44,212 bases of DNA from Cryptomeria japonica. Lineage: Eukaryota > Streptophyta > Pinopsida > Cupressales > Cupressaceae. Shown here piece after piece: positions 22,584-38,962 of this stretch. The translations under genes were made by a program, and so were the position numbers. The stretch is taken from NCBI RefSeq assembly GCF_030272615.1, contig NW_026729305.1, positions 64,001 through 108,212 on the forward strand, read 5' to 3'. The first letter of the stretch is position 1; each line of letters opens with the position of its first letter. Under the pieces are notes generated by a model that was not told the DNA's origin, ran no database searches, and saw only the letters and a program-made list of their open reading frames with translations.

Positions 22584-22593
22584 AGGGGGAGGG
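22582..22593 (+). promoter_or_regulatory. Chromovirus polypurine tract
   Basis: AGAGGGGGAGGG directly abuts the 3' LTR and overlaps the pol stop codon, so there is no 3' untranslated spacer. Confidence 0.93.
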
Positions 22594-27477
<4,884 letters not shown>

Positions 27478-27482
27478 GGATT
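27478..27482 (+). repeat. Chromovirus target site duplication, right
   Basis: GGATT, identical to 12775-12779. Confidence 0.93.
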
Positions 27483-28045
27483 GTGGACAAAAAGGAGGAA
27501 TGAAAAAACGATGCTCCTCAAAACATGCAATGCTCAGGGTACCACTTCCATCACTATATTTAGGGTTTTGCCCCATTTATATATTGGACCTAATTTATTA
27601 TGGAAGTAAAGGGTGAAAAGAGAGGTTTTATTATGAATGGCTAACCAATCTTAGGTAGATCAAAACAAGCCATGATGGGAATGGGTAAGTTTATTATAGA
27701 TGGATAGGTTGTGAGTGTGTGCAAAGTGAAAGGATGAGATTGAATCCTGAAGGAGGGAGGAGCAATGTCTTTACACATGGCATTGGTAACCCAGTTTTCA
27801 CCATGGTACTTGCCTAGGGCGCCACCGAAGTGGTTTTCATTATTGGACAAATTTATGTCTCTTTACTTTTTTCCAATTTTTCAAATTGTTTTTGTGTCAC
27901 AAGGCGCTCGTTTTCCATGTTTTTACCAATTAACGATTTTTTATTTGTATGATTTTTTTGTATTTTTGATATTTTGATATTTTTTTAATTTTTTTTAATA
28001 TTTTTTTGATTTTTTGTATTTTTGACAATGGGACATTCTGAAAAA
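27483..28045 (-). other. Probable 3' untranslated region of Tat-A
   Basis: It lies immediately 3' of the minus-strand Tat-A pol stop and has no coding frame. A T-rich low-complexity block spans 27940-28025 (A-rich on the element strand). The chromovirus inserted in or next to this sequence, so the rest of the Tat-A 3' end is probably at or left of 12779. The assignment is by position. Confidence 0.45.
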
Positions 28046-29400
28046 CTATGTGTAAAACCTGTGAAGGTGCATGTTGTTAATCAGATATTCTAAAGGTTCT
28101 CCATCTGGTGTTGAGAGCTGATATGCACCTGATCCACAGACTAATGTTATGATGTAGGGACCAAGCCAATTGGGCTCAAATTTTCCTTTCTTTTCTCAGT
28201 CATGTTGATTTCTAGGATTCTCTGTCAATACTAAGTCACCCACATCAAATGTGCAAGGCTTTACCTTTTTATTGTAGCTATGACTCATTCTCTATTGATA
28301 AGCCTTAAGATGATTAAAAGCAGTTTGTCATCTTTCATCCAATAGTTCTAGTTCATGTAAGCGAGAGACCATGTAGTCTTCATCACTGATTATATCACGC
28401 AAGGAGACTCGTAAAGATGGCAACTCAACCTCAATAGGAAAGATATCTTTGGCACCATAGACAAGTGAATAAGGTGTAGCTCCTATAGGTGTGCGAACAC
28501 TTGTGCAATAAGCCCAAAGTGTGGGGTTAAGCTGGATATGCCAATTTTGGCCAACATCATCGACTATTTTTTTGAGGATTTTGAGAATGGTTTTATTAGA
28601 TGCCTTAGCTTGATCATTACCTTGGGGATAGTATGGAGTGGATAAGAGGTGGTTAATATGGAAATTGATAACAAAGTTCACGAACATCTTGATTCTTGCA
28701 GGGATGTCTGTTATTTGTGATGATAGAAAGAGGGACACCATAGCGATAGATAATGTAGTTAAGGATGAATGTAGCAATCTGTTTTCCAGTGACTTGGGTG
28801 AGAGGAATGACTTCAATCCATTTTGTGAAATATTTTGTAGCAGTGATAATGAATTTATGGCGATTGGAAGAAGGAGGGTAAATCTTGCATATGAGATCGA
28901 GTCCCCACTAACAAAAAGGCCAAGGAGTTGCGATCGGTTGAAGTTCTTGAGCTAGCGCATGAATAAGGTCTCCATGAATCTAACATTGCTTACATTTCTT
29001 GACAAACTGATATGAATATTTTTCCATACTGGGGTAGTAGTATCCAATTCTGATGAGTTTCTTAGCTAAGGTCCGACCACTAGAATGGGCACTGCATATA
29101 CCTTCATGAACCTCTCGTAATGAAATCTGAGCTTTCTCCCTTTCTAAAAATCTAAGAAGAGTGCCATCTAAACCTTGATAGTAAAGGGTATCAGTTAAAA
29201 TGACATAGCGGGAAGTTTGGCACATAAAAGTACGACATTGATTGTTGGATAGGTCAAGAGGAAGGGTACTATTGCGTAGGTATGTAAAAATGGTACCATA
29301 CGAAGGGGAATCAGTACCAACACCACATATCATCTTGAGAGGAGTGATCTCATATGAGGGGACCAAAAGGTTTTCTACCAAGAACTCATAGCGAGTTTCA
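28046..29400 (-). pseudogene. Tat-A integrase, catalytically broken
   Basis: On the minus strand the HHCC finger (VHEGICSAHSSG...CKQC, about 29130-28980) is followed by the core. The first Asp (GLDLI) is kept. The second sits in TNNR, so Asp has become Asn, and the Glu position reads NDQAKASNK, so Glu has become Lys. The C-terminal part includes LNPTLWAYCTSVRTPIGATPY and LVYGAKDIFPIEVE (about 28530-28430), then LHELELLDER and a tail ending at 28046. A stop lies right after the finger, with others near 28905 and 28170. Both lost catalytic residues are G-to-A changes on the coding strand. Confidence 0.87.
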
Positions 29401-29402
29401 TT

Positions 29403-29980
29403 CTACAGTAGATCAATTAATGAAGCAATAGTAGCCATGGCATCTGCAGCTCGATTGTTTTCTCTTGGGATCTGCTCAAAGATTATCTCTATGAAGTATT
29501 GTTTGAAATCATTTACCATTTTCTTATAAGGCAATAATTTTTCATCTTTTGTTTGGTAGTCATCATTTTCTTGATTAATTACAAGTTGAGAGTCCCCCCA
29601 AACATGAAGTTCTTGGATCTTCCACTGAACCACAATTCATAATCATGTTGTGAATGCCTCATATTCTGCTATGTTATTAGTGCAAAGAAAGAAAAATCGA
29701 TAGGATTTAGGAATGAAATCCCCTTGAGATGTGATAAAGAGGATGCCAGCTCCTACACCGTGCTATGTGTACAAACCATCAAAGTATAATTGCCAAGGCT
29801 TTGTGTGTGTCGCCGCCATAATGGATTCATCTGGAAACTTTGAAGTTATAAGAGTATCAACCATGGGTGCATATGCCAATTGATCTGTGATATCTTGTCC
29901 TTTAATTGCTTTTATGTCCACATATTCAATGTCTAATTCACATAGGATCATAACCCATTATGGTAATTTGCTAGTGAGTG
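29403..29980 (-). pseudogene. Tat-A second (archaeal-type) RNase H, decayed
   Basis: On the minus strand, TKPWQLYFDGLYT (about 29800-29763) is the start of an RNase H fold with the first Asp. The end of the fold is ELHVWGDSQLVINQ (about 29610-29570) and ENNRAADAMATIAS (about 29460-29420). It lies between the ordinary RNase H and the integrase finger. Stops near 29760 and 29650 break it. The position and the YFDG/GDSQLVINQ/NNRAADAM motifs match the additional RNase H known from Tat elements. Confidence 0.82.
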
Positions 29981-30053
29981 TTGCCTTATTTAGAACATAT
30001 TTTAGTAGATCTATCCTTACAATAATCTTAGTTTTATGAGTTAGCATGTAATG

Positions 30054-31356
30054 TCATAATTTTTGCAAGGAAAACACCACAACAAGATATGCACACTCAA
30101 TTGGTGTGTAGTTAAGCTCATAGGCAACCAAAGTATGGCTAATGTAATATACTACTCTTTCTTTGCCTTCATTTTCTTGTTGTGCCAAGAGTGCCCCTGG
30201 TGCTGTTTGTGTAGCTAATATTGAAAGCAACAAGGATTTTCTGGGAATTAAAGGCATAAAAATGGTGGATTTAGGAGATAATATCTGAGTGTCTGAAAAT
30301 CCTACTGACATTTATCATCCCATTTGAATTTGATGTTTTTGTGTAGTAAATGTTGAAAAGGATGACATTTATCTACAAGTTGAGCTATGAATCTTTGTAT
30401 AGACTGGAGTCTTCCCTGTAGAGATCAAAGTTGACTGATATTCTTTGGTGGTGGAATTTCTAATATAGCTTTGAATTTTGCGAGATCGGCTTCAATTCCT
30501 CTTTTTGAGACAATGTATCCAAGGAGTTTCTTGGAGGTTACTCCAAAGACACACTTCTTAGGATTTAATTTTACTTTGTATTTTTCTAACCGATTGAAAA
30601 CTACTAAAATAATGTCCAAATTTGTTTCTATTTCTAATGCTTTACCTAGGAGGTCATCAACATAATATTCCATAGTTACATGCATAAGATTATGAAAGAT
30701 GGTAGTCATAGCTCTTTGGTATGTGGCACTTGCATTTTTTAGTCTAAAGGGCATGACATTCTAGTAGAAAGTTCCCCAGAGACAAGTAAATACTATTTTG
30801 TGTTGCTCCTCAAGTGTGATTTTTATCTGGTTATAGCCAAAAAATTCATCCATCAAAGATAATATTGCATGACCAGCTGTAAGATCCACTATCAAGTCAA
30901 TATTTGGCAATGGAAAGTCATCTTTAGGAAAAGCTTTGTTGATGTATCTGAAATCTGTACATATTCTGATGCTACGATTTGGCTTCCTAACTAGTACTAA
31001 ATTAGAGATCCACTCGGTGTAATCAATTGGTCTTATGAATCCAACATCCAATAGTTTCTTAAGTTCTACCTTTACTAGTAATGCCACTTGTGGATGCATT
31101 TTCCTGAATTTCAGTTTCATTGGCTTTGCTCCTAGTGTAACTGTCAAATGGTGCATTACTAGATCAGAGTCTAGTCCAGGCATATCTGCATATGACCATG
31201 CAAAATGGATTTATTTTTCTATGAAGAAACTTATGAACTTCGGTCTTTATTTTTCTGTTAGGGACTGTGCTAAGAGTATGTTATGCATAATCTCTTCTAT
31301 GCCGATGTTTGTTTTGATAGTCTCCTCTACCAACATGGATGATTTCTCCTCATATG
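30054..31356 (-). pseudogene. Tat-A reverse transcriptase and first RNase H, decayed
   Basis: RT reads from about 31345 downward: an acidic N-terminus, MPGLDSDLVMHHL (31183), a KMHPQVALLVK block, GFIRPIDYTEWISNLV, ICTDFRYINK, SLMDEFFGYNQIKI, and the catalytic YYVDD near 30653-30667, which is intact. A TAG at 30761-30763 interrupts GTFY.NVMPF. RNase H follows (QQENEGKERVVYYISHTL near 30180), with a frameshift near 30420. The frame opens at the junction with the Tat-B LTR at 31357. Confidence 0.88.
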
Positions 31357-32477
31357 TGTAATACCCTAAAAATGGTCATCTAAACAATGGGCCCCTAATC
31401 TCGACAACATCACCAAGGTCTTAACCAAAGACAATTAAATCAATTTTGAGCACATTATTAATTCTTCAATCATCAAATATTACATGGCAAATCAATAACT
31501 CAATATTAATTAAATATTTATTTAATTAATTGAATCATTACAAGAATCATTTTTGATCAATTATCCTATTTAATTTATTAAATATCCTAGCATATTTAAT
31601 TAATTAATAAATTTTCCATTTAATCATAAAAGAAGGAATTAATTTATTACAAAAGAGGAATTAATCACAAAGCGAGAGTTAAATTGAAAATAGAATAAAA
31701 GAATTGAATTGAGAGAAATCAAACTTGAGATATTCTTCTAAATTGAGAACTTGAAATCAGAAAAGCAAATAAAATGAATTTAATTGCTTTCTCTAAAATT
31801 GGAACTCAAAGCTTTTCGGAAAAAAAACTTTAGTTGCATTGAAAAGAATCTTTTCTTAAATAAATCAAAGAATTACCTATTTTTATCATAAGTGCATGGA
31901 ATTAATTAATTCTTATCTCTAATGCAAACTTGAACTTATAATCTGAATGCATTTCAATTAAACTATAATTGGAATCTATCTCAAGGTTAACTGAATCTGA
32001 TTTCTCAATTATTTCAATTAATCCTAAATTGTGCTTTTTCTTGATCTCTCTTGTAATTCTCTATAAATTCAGCCTTCATCTCTCATTCAAAACACCCTGG
32101 AGATTTATTATTATACACTTTTTGCTCTGGAGTCATTGAATATATTGTTCTTGCTTTTTGAGATTATTTGCATCTTAGTTTAGCTTTTTCCATATTTAGT
32201 TTATTCATATTGCTTGAATCTTTCATCCATCTTGCATCCATTTAGCTTAATCTCATGCTCATATAGATTAAATCCTTCATCTTCGTGTAGTCTAGTCACT
32301 GGTATTGCTTATAAAAATTTGAGAGCAATCTTATACTCGCATCTTTTAGAAGGTAATTAGTCGATTTGTTATGGATTTTATTATTAATTCTTATATCTGT
32401 CTAACCATACATGTAATGAATTAATTGAAGTGTTGTGCCTGTAGTTATAAGACTTATTTCACTTTTTCACACACACA
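31357..32477 (+). repeat. Tat-B 5' LTR
   Basis: It begins TGTAATACCC exactly where Tat-A coding sequence breaks off and ends in CACACACA, four bases before the primer site. A TATA box (TATAAATT) lies at about 32062. Much of it is AT-rich. No 3' partner is present, so the ends rest on the TG/CA termini, the coding break and the primer site. Confidence 0.75.
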
Positions 32478-32481
32478 TTTC

Positions 32482-32499
32482 TGGCACCCACCGTGGGGC
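32482..32499 (+). promoter_or_regulatory. Tat-B primer binding site
   Basis: TGGCACCCACCGTGGGGC follows the LTR by four bases. Its form (TGGCRCCCACCGTGGGGC) is common after plant gypsy LTRs. I cannot assign the tRNA with certainty. Confidence 0.7.
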
Positions 32500-34490
32500 A
32501 GAAGACTACTTTTTTTTCGGTCTTCAAGACTAACTGTTTATTTTTATTTATTTTTTCAGATTTTTGACTTTTCGGATTTTTTTTCCGTACAGTTCCTGCA
32601 TATTATCGTACGAGATTTCCTATATGGTAGAATGAAAAACTTAAATTATCGTACAATCCTATACGAATTATTGTATGAGTCAGTGAGAATTATCGTACGA
32701 TTCTATATTTTTTTTGGTTAAAAAGAAGATTTCATTCTTCAGGTTCTCTATTCAATTTTGATTATACTGATGCTAACCCTGGCTTGTTATATGTCTATCT
32801 GAGAAATTTTTACAACCTAATCAGTTTTTGTAGAATGCCCGTCGAAGAATATGCTTGTTGCACAAAGACAATATGACTACTGATTTGTTGTCTTTGTAGG
32901 TTGCCCGAGGAGATTCAAGCAAACATTGTGTATTCATTAAATTCATGTTTTTAGGCACCTAACTTGCTATCTAGTTAAAGAAAAAATCTATATTTCATGT
33001 TTTAAGAAAATTCTGAGAGGTAGGAGAGTATGCTCATGTCTTTATAGAGAAGCATAAATCCAGACCCTTGAAGCGTTTTCTTTAAGTTTGAGATTTGTAC
33101 ATCTTTAGCGGCCTATCCTCCCGAGGAGCTAATAAATCTATAGCCATTATGACTGGTGAGAAGGGAACGGCCCAAGTGGGAATGGATAAATGCCAAGTAA
33201 TCCAACCCACTATAAAATAAATGTGATTTGATGAAAATTAAGTCAATGACAGTGCTCAGGAATAGCTCTCCTTTGTACCCTCGAGTATATTAAACCTTGG
33301 TTTTCAAGGTTGGGAGACCTCTTAATTGAGTTTATACCTCGCCACACTGAACGGATCCCTTACAAGTTCCAATTAAAATTAGAAGCTACCTGGTTCACCT
33401 CCGAAAGTGGGGATAATCTTTGTGCAAGAGAGATAGTAAATCTCCCAAGATAATTGTCATTTCGTGCCCCCATTAGTGTTCGGAGTCGGCTAATACGACA
33501 TTGAGAATCCATTGCGTGAGACTCAGCAATCATATTTTGATTAGCTATTGGGTGTGTACTTGAGTCTACAAGAAAAGGTTTTCTTATCTCACCAATTTTC
33601 GTAGGGTTTGCATGCTGTGATTGGAGTTATTATTCATATTACGTATTTTCTATGTTTTCATCCCTCAAACTAAAACTGGAATACCAAAATTGGAGAAAAT
33701 AAGAAAAAACTCAATGATCAAAAACTCTGTCCATGTCACAAACTAGTATACCTTAGCTATTAAAAAAATAGTCCACCCCAAAATTGCTCATTGTCAGTCA
33801 GCGATCAAAAACTCAGTCCATCTCAAATATGGTCATACTCAGTCATTGAAAACGTAGAATTTTGCCTCTGTCTAGAAAATAGTCATACGAGTCTTCTTAT
33901 TTATCATCCTGGTTCATATTCTGTATTGTACGGTATTCCATCAGTCCTAACAGTTCATCGTTTGAGCCTTCATCCTGTGTCGTGCGAGCTCTGATTGTCT
34001 ATCATCCAGTTTTGAGAATTGTCATTTTACCTTGCATCCTGTGTTGTACGATAAAATTTGCACTGAACAGTCTATCGTTTTAGACATACCCATCTATCAT
34101 ACAATACTAGGCAGCAACTCGTATGAAACAATATTGTCATTATCCTGAAGTAGCATACTGTCATCTGGTCCTATAAAACCTGTTGTACGGATCTTTGATT
34201 TTGTCAGTCCAGAATAGTCAAACTTGCCTAAAACAGTCTACAACGAGCATAATACTAGTTATCATCATATTGAGCATAAACAGATCAAGATAGTGCACTT
34301 ATGCCATTTGTGTTGCATGATTTGGTCGATCATCTTTCAACTAGTTCAATCAACTACTTATCAAACCTAAGTCACTTAGATAACATCTTATAAAGGATAG
34401 ATCATTCCTGAAACCAGATTGAGTCTTAGTCACTTCTCTTGGATCAACTTAGATAAACATCTTATATAGGATAGATCATTTCTAAAACCA
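32500..34490 (+). other. Tat-B leader (untranslated, with short repeats)
   Basis: Two kilobases without a convincing frame. ATTATCGTACGA-like motifs occur at about 32604, 32646, 32670 (variant) and 32688. CTGTRTTGTACGR-like motifs occur at about 33922, 33974 (variant), 34037 and 34189. A phrase containing GATCAAAAACTC occurs at about 33716 and 33804. A long untranslated leader is known in Tat/Ogre-type elements. Confidence 0.55.
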
Positions 34491-34514
34491 GACTAAATCT
34501 TAGTTTCTTCTCTT
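34375..34514 (+). repeat. Tandem duplication, ~73-bp period
   Basis: Copies at 34375-34440 and 34448-34514 share CTTAGATAAACATCTTATA- and GATAGATCATT-type blocks and end CTTCTCTT, with about 10-15% difference. Confidence 0.8.
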
Positions 34515-36410
34515 AAACAATACGTTAACCAAACAACTAGTTCTGAATTTGATCTTGACTTCTACATCACAAACAGCTTTAGGTCACGCCAATCAATAAA
34601 AAAGCCTATTCAAACTAGGAGTTTTTGTAAGAAAGATGCCAAAGGAAAAGGGCAACCCTTTTCATATAAAGATAATCCATTTTATGAAGAGGATCCTTTG
34701 ACTAATAAACCTTCATCATCAGAGATACCAATTTATGATGAACCTTTATCTCCCACTATACCTAGAACAGAACAAAATAACGAAGACAACCTCAGTATTC
34801 ATGATACCGATAATGATTCCTCATCAAGTGAATCTGAAGACTCTGAACCTCCAGAAAAAGATATGCATAGATGTCAAAAGGATAAAGATTTCTGAAAAAT
34901 TGTGAAGGTTATCATGGCTAGAGAAAAAGAAGACTATTTTCTAGAGCTAGCAAAACAAGGTGCCAAACTTCCTACTAGATATGATGTTCAAACTCTTGTT
35001 ACTAAAAAGGAAGAATCACCTATAATAATGGTACACAGACAATTACAAGCCTTGTGGACTGAGATCAAAGGACTAAAAAATAAGGATAAGTCCCCGAAAC
35101 AATATTCTCTGGAGACAATATGCCCATTTCCATTTGACAAAAATCTATACATGCCTCCATTTCCTTCACGAGTTGAGATCCCAAAATTTGACAAATATGA
35201 TGGTAACTCAGATCCCTAGAACCATATTAGAGAATTTTATGCTTTATGTATGGAGTTCATGCATGACCAAATGTAACGCATGCGCCTTTTTCCAAGGAGT
35301 TTGGGAGGACAAGCTATGGAATGGTTCTCAAGTCTACCTAAGGGAATAAAAACTTTTGAAGAAATAATCCAACTGTTTTTACAAAAATACTCCTATAACA
35401 TTCGACATCCTATTACTATGATTGAACTTTGCAATACCAAATAGAAAACAGGGGATAATGCTAGATAATGCTATCCGAATGGAAGATGTGCTTATAAAGA
35501 AAGGAGATATCTCACCTTCGAAAGAAACACAACCAGGATCTAGCTCTAAATAGAAGAACAAGTATTGGAAGTATGTAAAAGACAACAACAAGAACGTTGT
35601 TAATGATGGAGTAGTAGAAACTGTTAAAACCAACTCAAAGCCCACAATATTCAACTTGGCTAGTGGCACGAAATCACTCAAAGCAGTTGAAACCGCAACA
35701 GAAAATCCTCCAAAGAAAGAAAAAGAGTGGTTCAAAGAGAAACCTTGGCTTTCAAAACCTAGACACAAATTCACTCCTCTAGAAGAAACATATGAATCCA
35801 CTTTCAAAACTCTATTGGCAAACAACCTAATAACGTTACCAGATAATTCTAGGCCATATGATCCGAAAGTCAAACCAAAATGGTGGAGAGAAAATGAATA
35901 CTGCGACTACCATTAGAATAATGGTCATAACACAAACAACTGCATGAAGCTCAAGCATGAGATTCAAGATCTCATCGACGCTAGTAAAATTGTTGTTGGG
36001 AATCACTCGATAAATGTTGATCATAAATCTTTTAAGGACCCCTTACCTATTTACAAACAAGGTGATTCCTCAAAGACAAAAGGAGGTGCCAAAGTAAATT
36101 ATGCTTATACCAGCAATGACAATGTCATCAACATGATTGCGTCTTCCCAACCTAAATATTGCAATGTGATTATAATCAAAGATAAACAACATGAATCACG
36201 ACATCCAAATGCTATGACCTGTTCTCAAAAGAAAGTAACTCTCCAAGGAGCTAGTTCTTAAACTTTGGCTCAAACATCATTAAACCTAACAACCTCATCA
36301 AACAAACAAAAAGAATCAACATTTGATAAATTTAAATAGCTAACTTTATCATCATCCTCTAGATATAGCATTGTTGACCAACTGAAGAGGACAAATGCTC
36401 AAATCTCAAT
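34490..36410 (+). pseudogene. Tat-B gag, broken
   Basis: An acidic, serine-rich N-terminal part (SSSSESEDSEPPEKD near 34820-34860) precedes the capsid region: SRVEIPKFDKYDGNSDP ending at 35216, FYALCMEFMHDQM and SLGGQAMEWFSSLPKGIKTF near 35305-35360. A metal-knuckle-like CDYHxNNGHNTNNC segment lies at about 35902-35943, followed by LKHEIQDLID. Stops are at 34893, 35217, 35274, 35442 and 35914, and the frame shifts near 35450-35480. No secure start codon is visible; the frame is open from about 34490. Confidence 0.78.
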
Positions 36411-36860
36411 CTTTGAGTTGCTTAAAATCTCTTCTTCTCATAAAGAGATCCTGGACAAAGCATTGCTCACCACTAATGTTTCAAAAGATTTAGACATTGA
36501 TTGGTTTCAGTCTACGGTGGGTTATCTAACTTCACCTCACTATTTGACCTTCTCTGAAGAAGATGACAACTTGCTAAATCATCCACATAACCAGCCATTG
36601 TATATTGAAGCCATGATCCATAAACACAGAGTTAAATGTGTTTTGATAGATGGAGGCATGGGGTTGAATATCTGTACTTACAGTTTGCTTACACAACTAG
36701 GATTTTCTAAAAATGTCATTGATCTGGCCAAGAAAATAACAATTAAAGCCTATGATGAAGAAGAAAGGACCTCTAAAGGTATAGTATCATTACCAATCAG
36801 GGTGGGACCTATAGAAAGATGTCATTTTCCAGGTACTTGATCTTCCTTTGTCATACAATA
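36411..36860 (+). pseudogene. Tat-B aspartic protease
   Basis: The frame shows TVGYLTSPHYLTF, then RVKCVLIDGGMGLNICTYSLLTQLGF at about 36628-36705. DGG replaces the usual DSG/DNG around the catalytic Asp. A one-base shift near 36835 moves the rest ([14 protein letters not shown]) to the frame used by the linker and RT. Its role would be to cut the gag-pol polyprotein. Confidence 0.75.
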
Positions 36861-38960
36861 TCTTACTGGGCAGGTTGTGGATTCATGAAATGAAGGCAAT
36901 TCCATCTACATACCATTAATCCTTAAAATTTCCTTATAACAGAGTGGAAGTCAGTATTCCTGCCGATACAAATCTCCCCTGTAATGCATTGACAAAAGGT
37001 GCTGATACCTTTGTGCCTCATAATAGGGAAGCCTCTACAAATGAAATTCCAGAAGCTCTAATGAAGGACTTAGAAAAGAAATTGATGATTACAAATACTA
37101 GCATGGATGGATACAAGATAGAACCAGTACTTTCATTAGTCTCTCTTCCTCCATCATCAAAACATTTGGGAAAACCATCAGAGGCTATGAGAACATAGAC
37201 TTCAACTCCAAATATCATATATGATGGTATTTTTGTACAGTCTTCTAGTTCCCTAGCAGATGAAATAGAATAGGATGTTGTTCTTAAGTGGCTTTTCAAG
37301 GAAGATAGTCAAAATGAGGTAGTACAACATTATGAGATTTCCCCAACCCAATATGGTCCCAGCTACAAAATGATCCAACACATGGGATATTCAGGCACTG
37401 GTCCCCTAGGCAAACATCAAGAGGGTATTACTGAACTAATTCAGCTACAAACAAAATCTACAAATGATAAGGCTGGACTGGGATACAATCCAAAAAAGAC
37501 ATCAGACCAAAAACATGCTTCTAAGTCTAAGTGGAAGGAAAGGATATCGCCTTCAATATCACAGGAAGTCGATGCTCAACAAAAAAAAGCAGAGTGTAGA
37601 AAAGAACAAGAGGAACTACCAATAAAGAGAGAAGAAACAGTTAGTACTCAAGTTCCAATGGTATTAGCTACAACACTACAAGGAGTTGAAGTTCCAGAAG
37701 ATATGAGAGAAAGAGTAGAAATAATCAAAGAATTGTTTGTACCACTGAAAGTTCCAGTCACATACACTGGTAGGCAGCAAGTAGATGATTTAGAAATTGA
37801 CTCAAACAAGTATGAATGGGGTCCAAACCACCTCTCAAATACATCCAATACAGAAACTTTAGAAGAGTCCAGTGATATCACAAATGACACTCAAGAGCTG
37901 ATGCGCTTAAAGCTAGAAAAGGAGATACATGAAATCAGACTAAAAAGACAAGAAAACTATGAACAAGGGTTGAAGGAAGGAAGAATACCAAAAAAAATTT
38001 CATCTATTATATACCCCTCTAATAAAACAGAACAAATCAGGTATGGGACTACACAAGAAGAATTGGAAGCTATAGAAGCAGAACCAATCATTATTCTAGA
38101 TGAAGCTGAATGGAGTAGATGATAGGGAGTCACAGAACCATCAAGATCATGTCAACAGGTGTGTCAGATACAAATGATAAATGGGCCAAATCTTGAAGGA
38201 ACTTGCAGCATTAAAGATTTTGGTGTTGATACCATACATACATTCCCTCAACCACTTGAAGAAGCCTTGGAAACTTCATCAGATGACTTTGATGACTCTG
38301 ACAATAGTCCTATTTATGATAATATCTACTCAGCATCAATTTCTAATTCCTTTGATGTAAATGGCGAGAATCTATCTACTAATCTTGTTACTATCGAACC
38401 TCAGTATGAAGTCCAGTCTGGCATAGAGAACGATGCTACAATTAGGTCTATTGGATTAGGTCAACTAAATATTAATGTGCACTTTAATAATCATGTTCGG
38501 ACTCTTCCTGGTCTCGAGACATTTATGCAAGGTAGTCTTTTAGAACTCAACTTTTGGATTCGCAGTTGTGATGCCAATACCGTGAACTCCCTTGAACCTG
38601 TCCACACTCTATCCTTGGTACATCCTGAATTAATTGATTATAGTCTACAAGACCAACCCATGAATGTACCTACTTTTTCCAATGATTACACACTAACCTA
38701 TTACCTAAACGCAGTTGAACCCATGTACTCTTCCACTAGCGAATAGACTGAAAACATGACTAAAATAGATATCAAGTATCTTAGTCACAAAAATCAGAAA
38801 AATAAAAATTAAAGATCTGATAGTGAAAACCACATTGTGGTAGTGTCAGAATATAAAAAAGAGAAAATAAAGAACGTACCTAAGGGTGAAAACCTCCCTG
38901 AGGTGCCTGAAGGTGAGATACTTGATATACTGCCAAGTCATTTCTAGGAGAGGTCTTCTA
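36861..38960 (+). pseudogene. Tat-B long protease-RT linker with G-patch-like motif
   Basis: About 700 codons lie between protease and RT in the same frame as RT, with only a few stops (37196, around 37270, 38120-38125, 38744 and others). Residues encoded at 37370-37495 fit the G-patch pattern: GYSGTGPLG, a second glycine in HQEGI, and GLGY about 20 residues on. A charged helix-prone stretch (37900-38020, rich in Glu, Lys and Arg) follows, then an acidic Asp/Ser stretch near 38280-38330. I do not recognise the remainder. The long near-open frame shows this was protein-coding in the ancestor. Confidence 0.68.
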
Positions 38961-38962
38961 TA

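Larger units (their letters stand above)
28046..31356 (-). mobile_element. Ty3/gypsy Tat-lineage pol fragment, minus strand (Tat-A)
   Basis: Reading right to left, the fragment has RT, RNase H, a second RNase H and integrase, ending at a stop at 28046-28048 after an RFYT terminus. A second, archaeal-type RNase H between RNase H and integrase is the known hallmark of the Tat lineage (Ogre, Retand and relatives). At 31357 the coding sequence is cut by the start of the Tat-B LTR, so gag and protease are missing here. Many stops and small indels show it is old. Confidence 0.88.

Noticed and set aside
28638-28955. Plus-strand open frame over Tat-A integrase
   Set aside because: The minus strand carries the conserved integrase motifs here.
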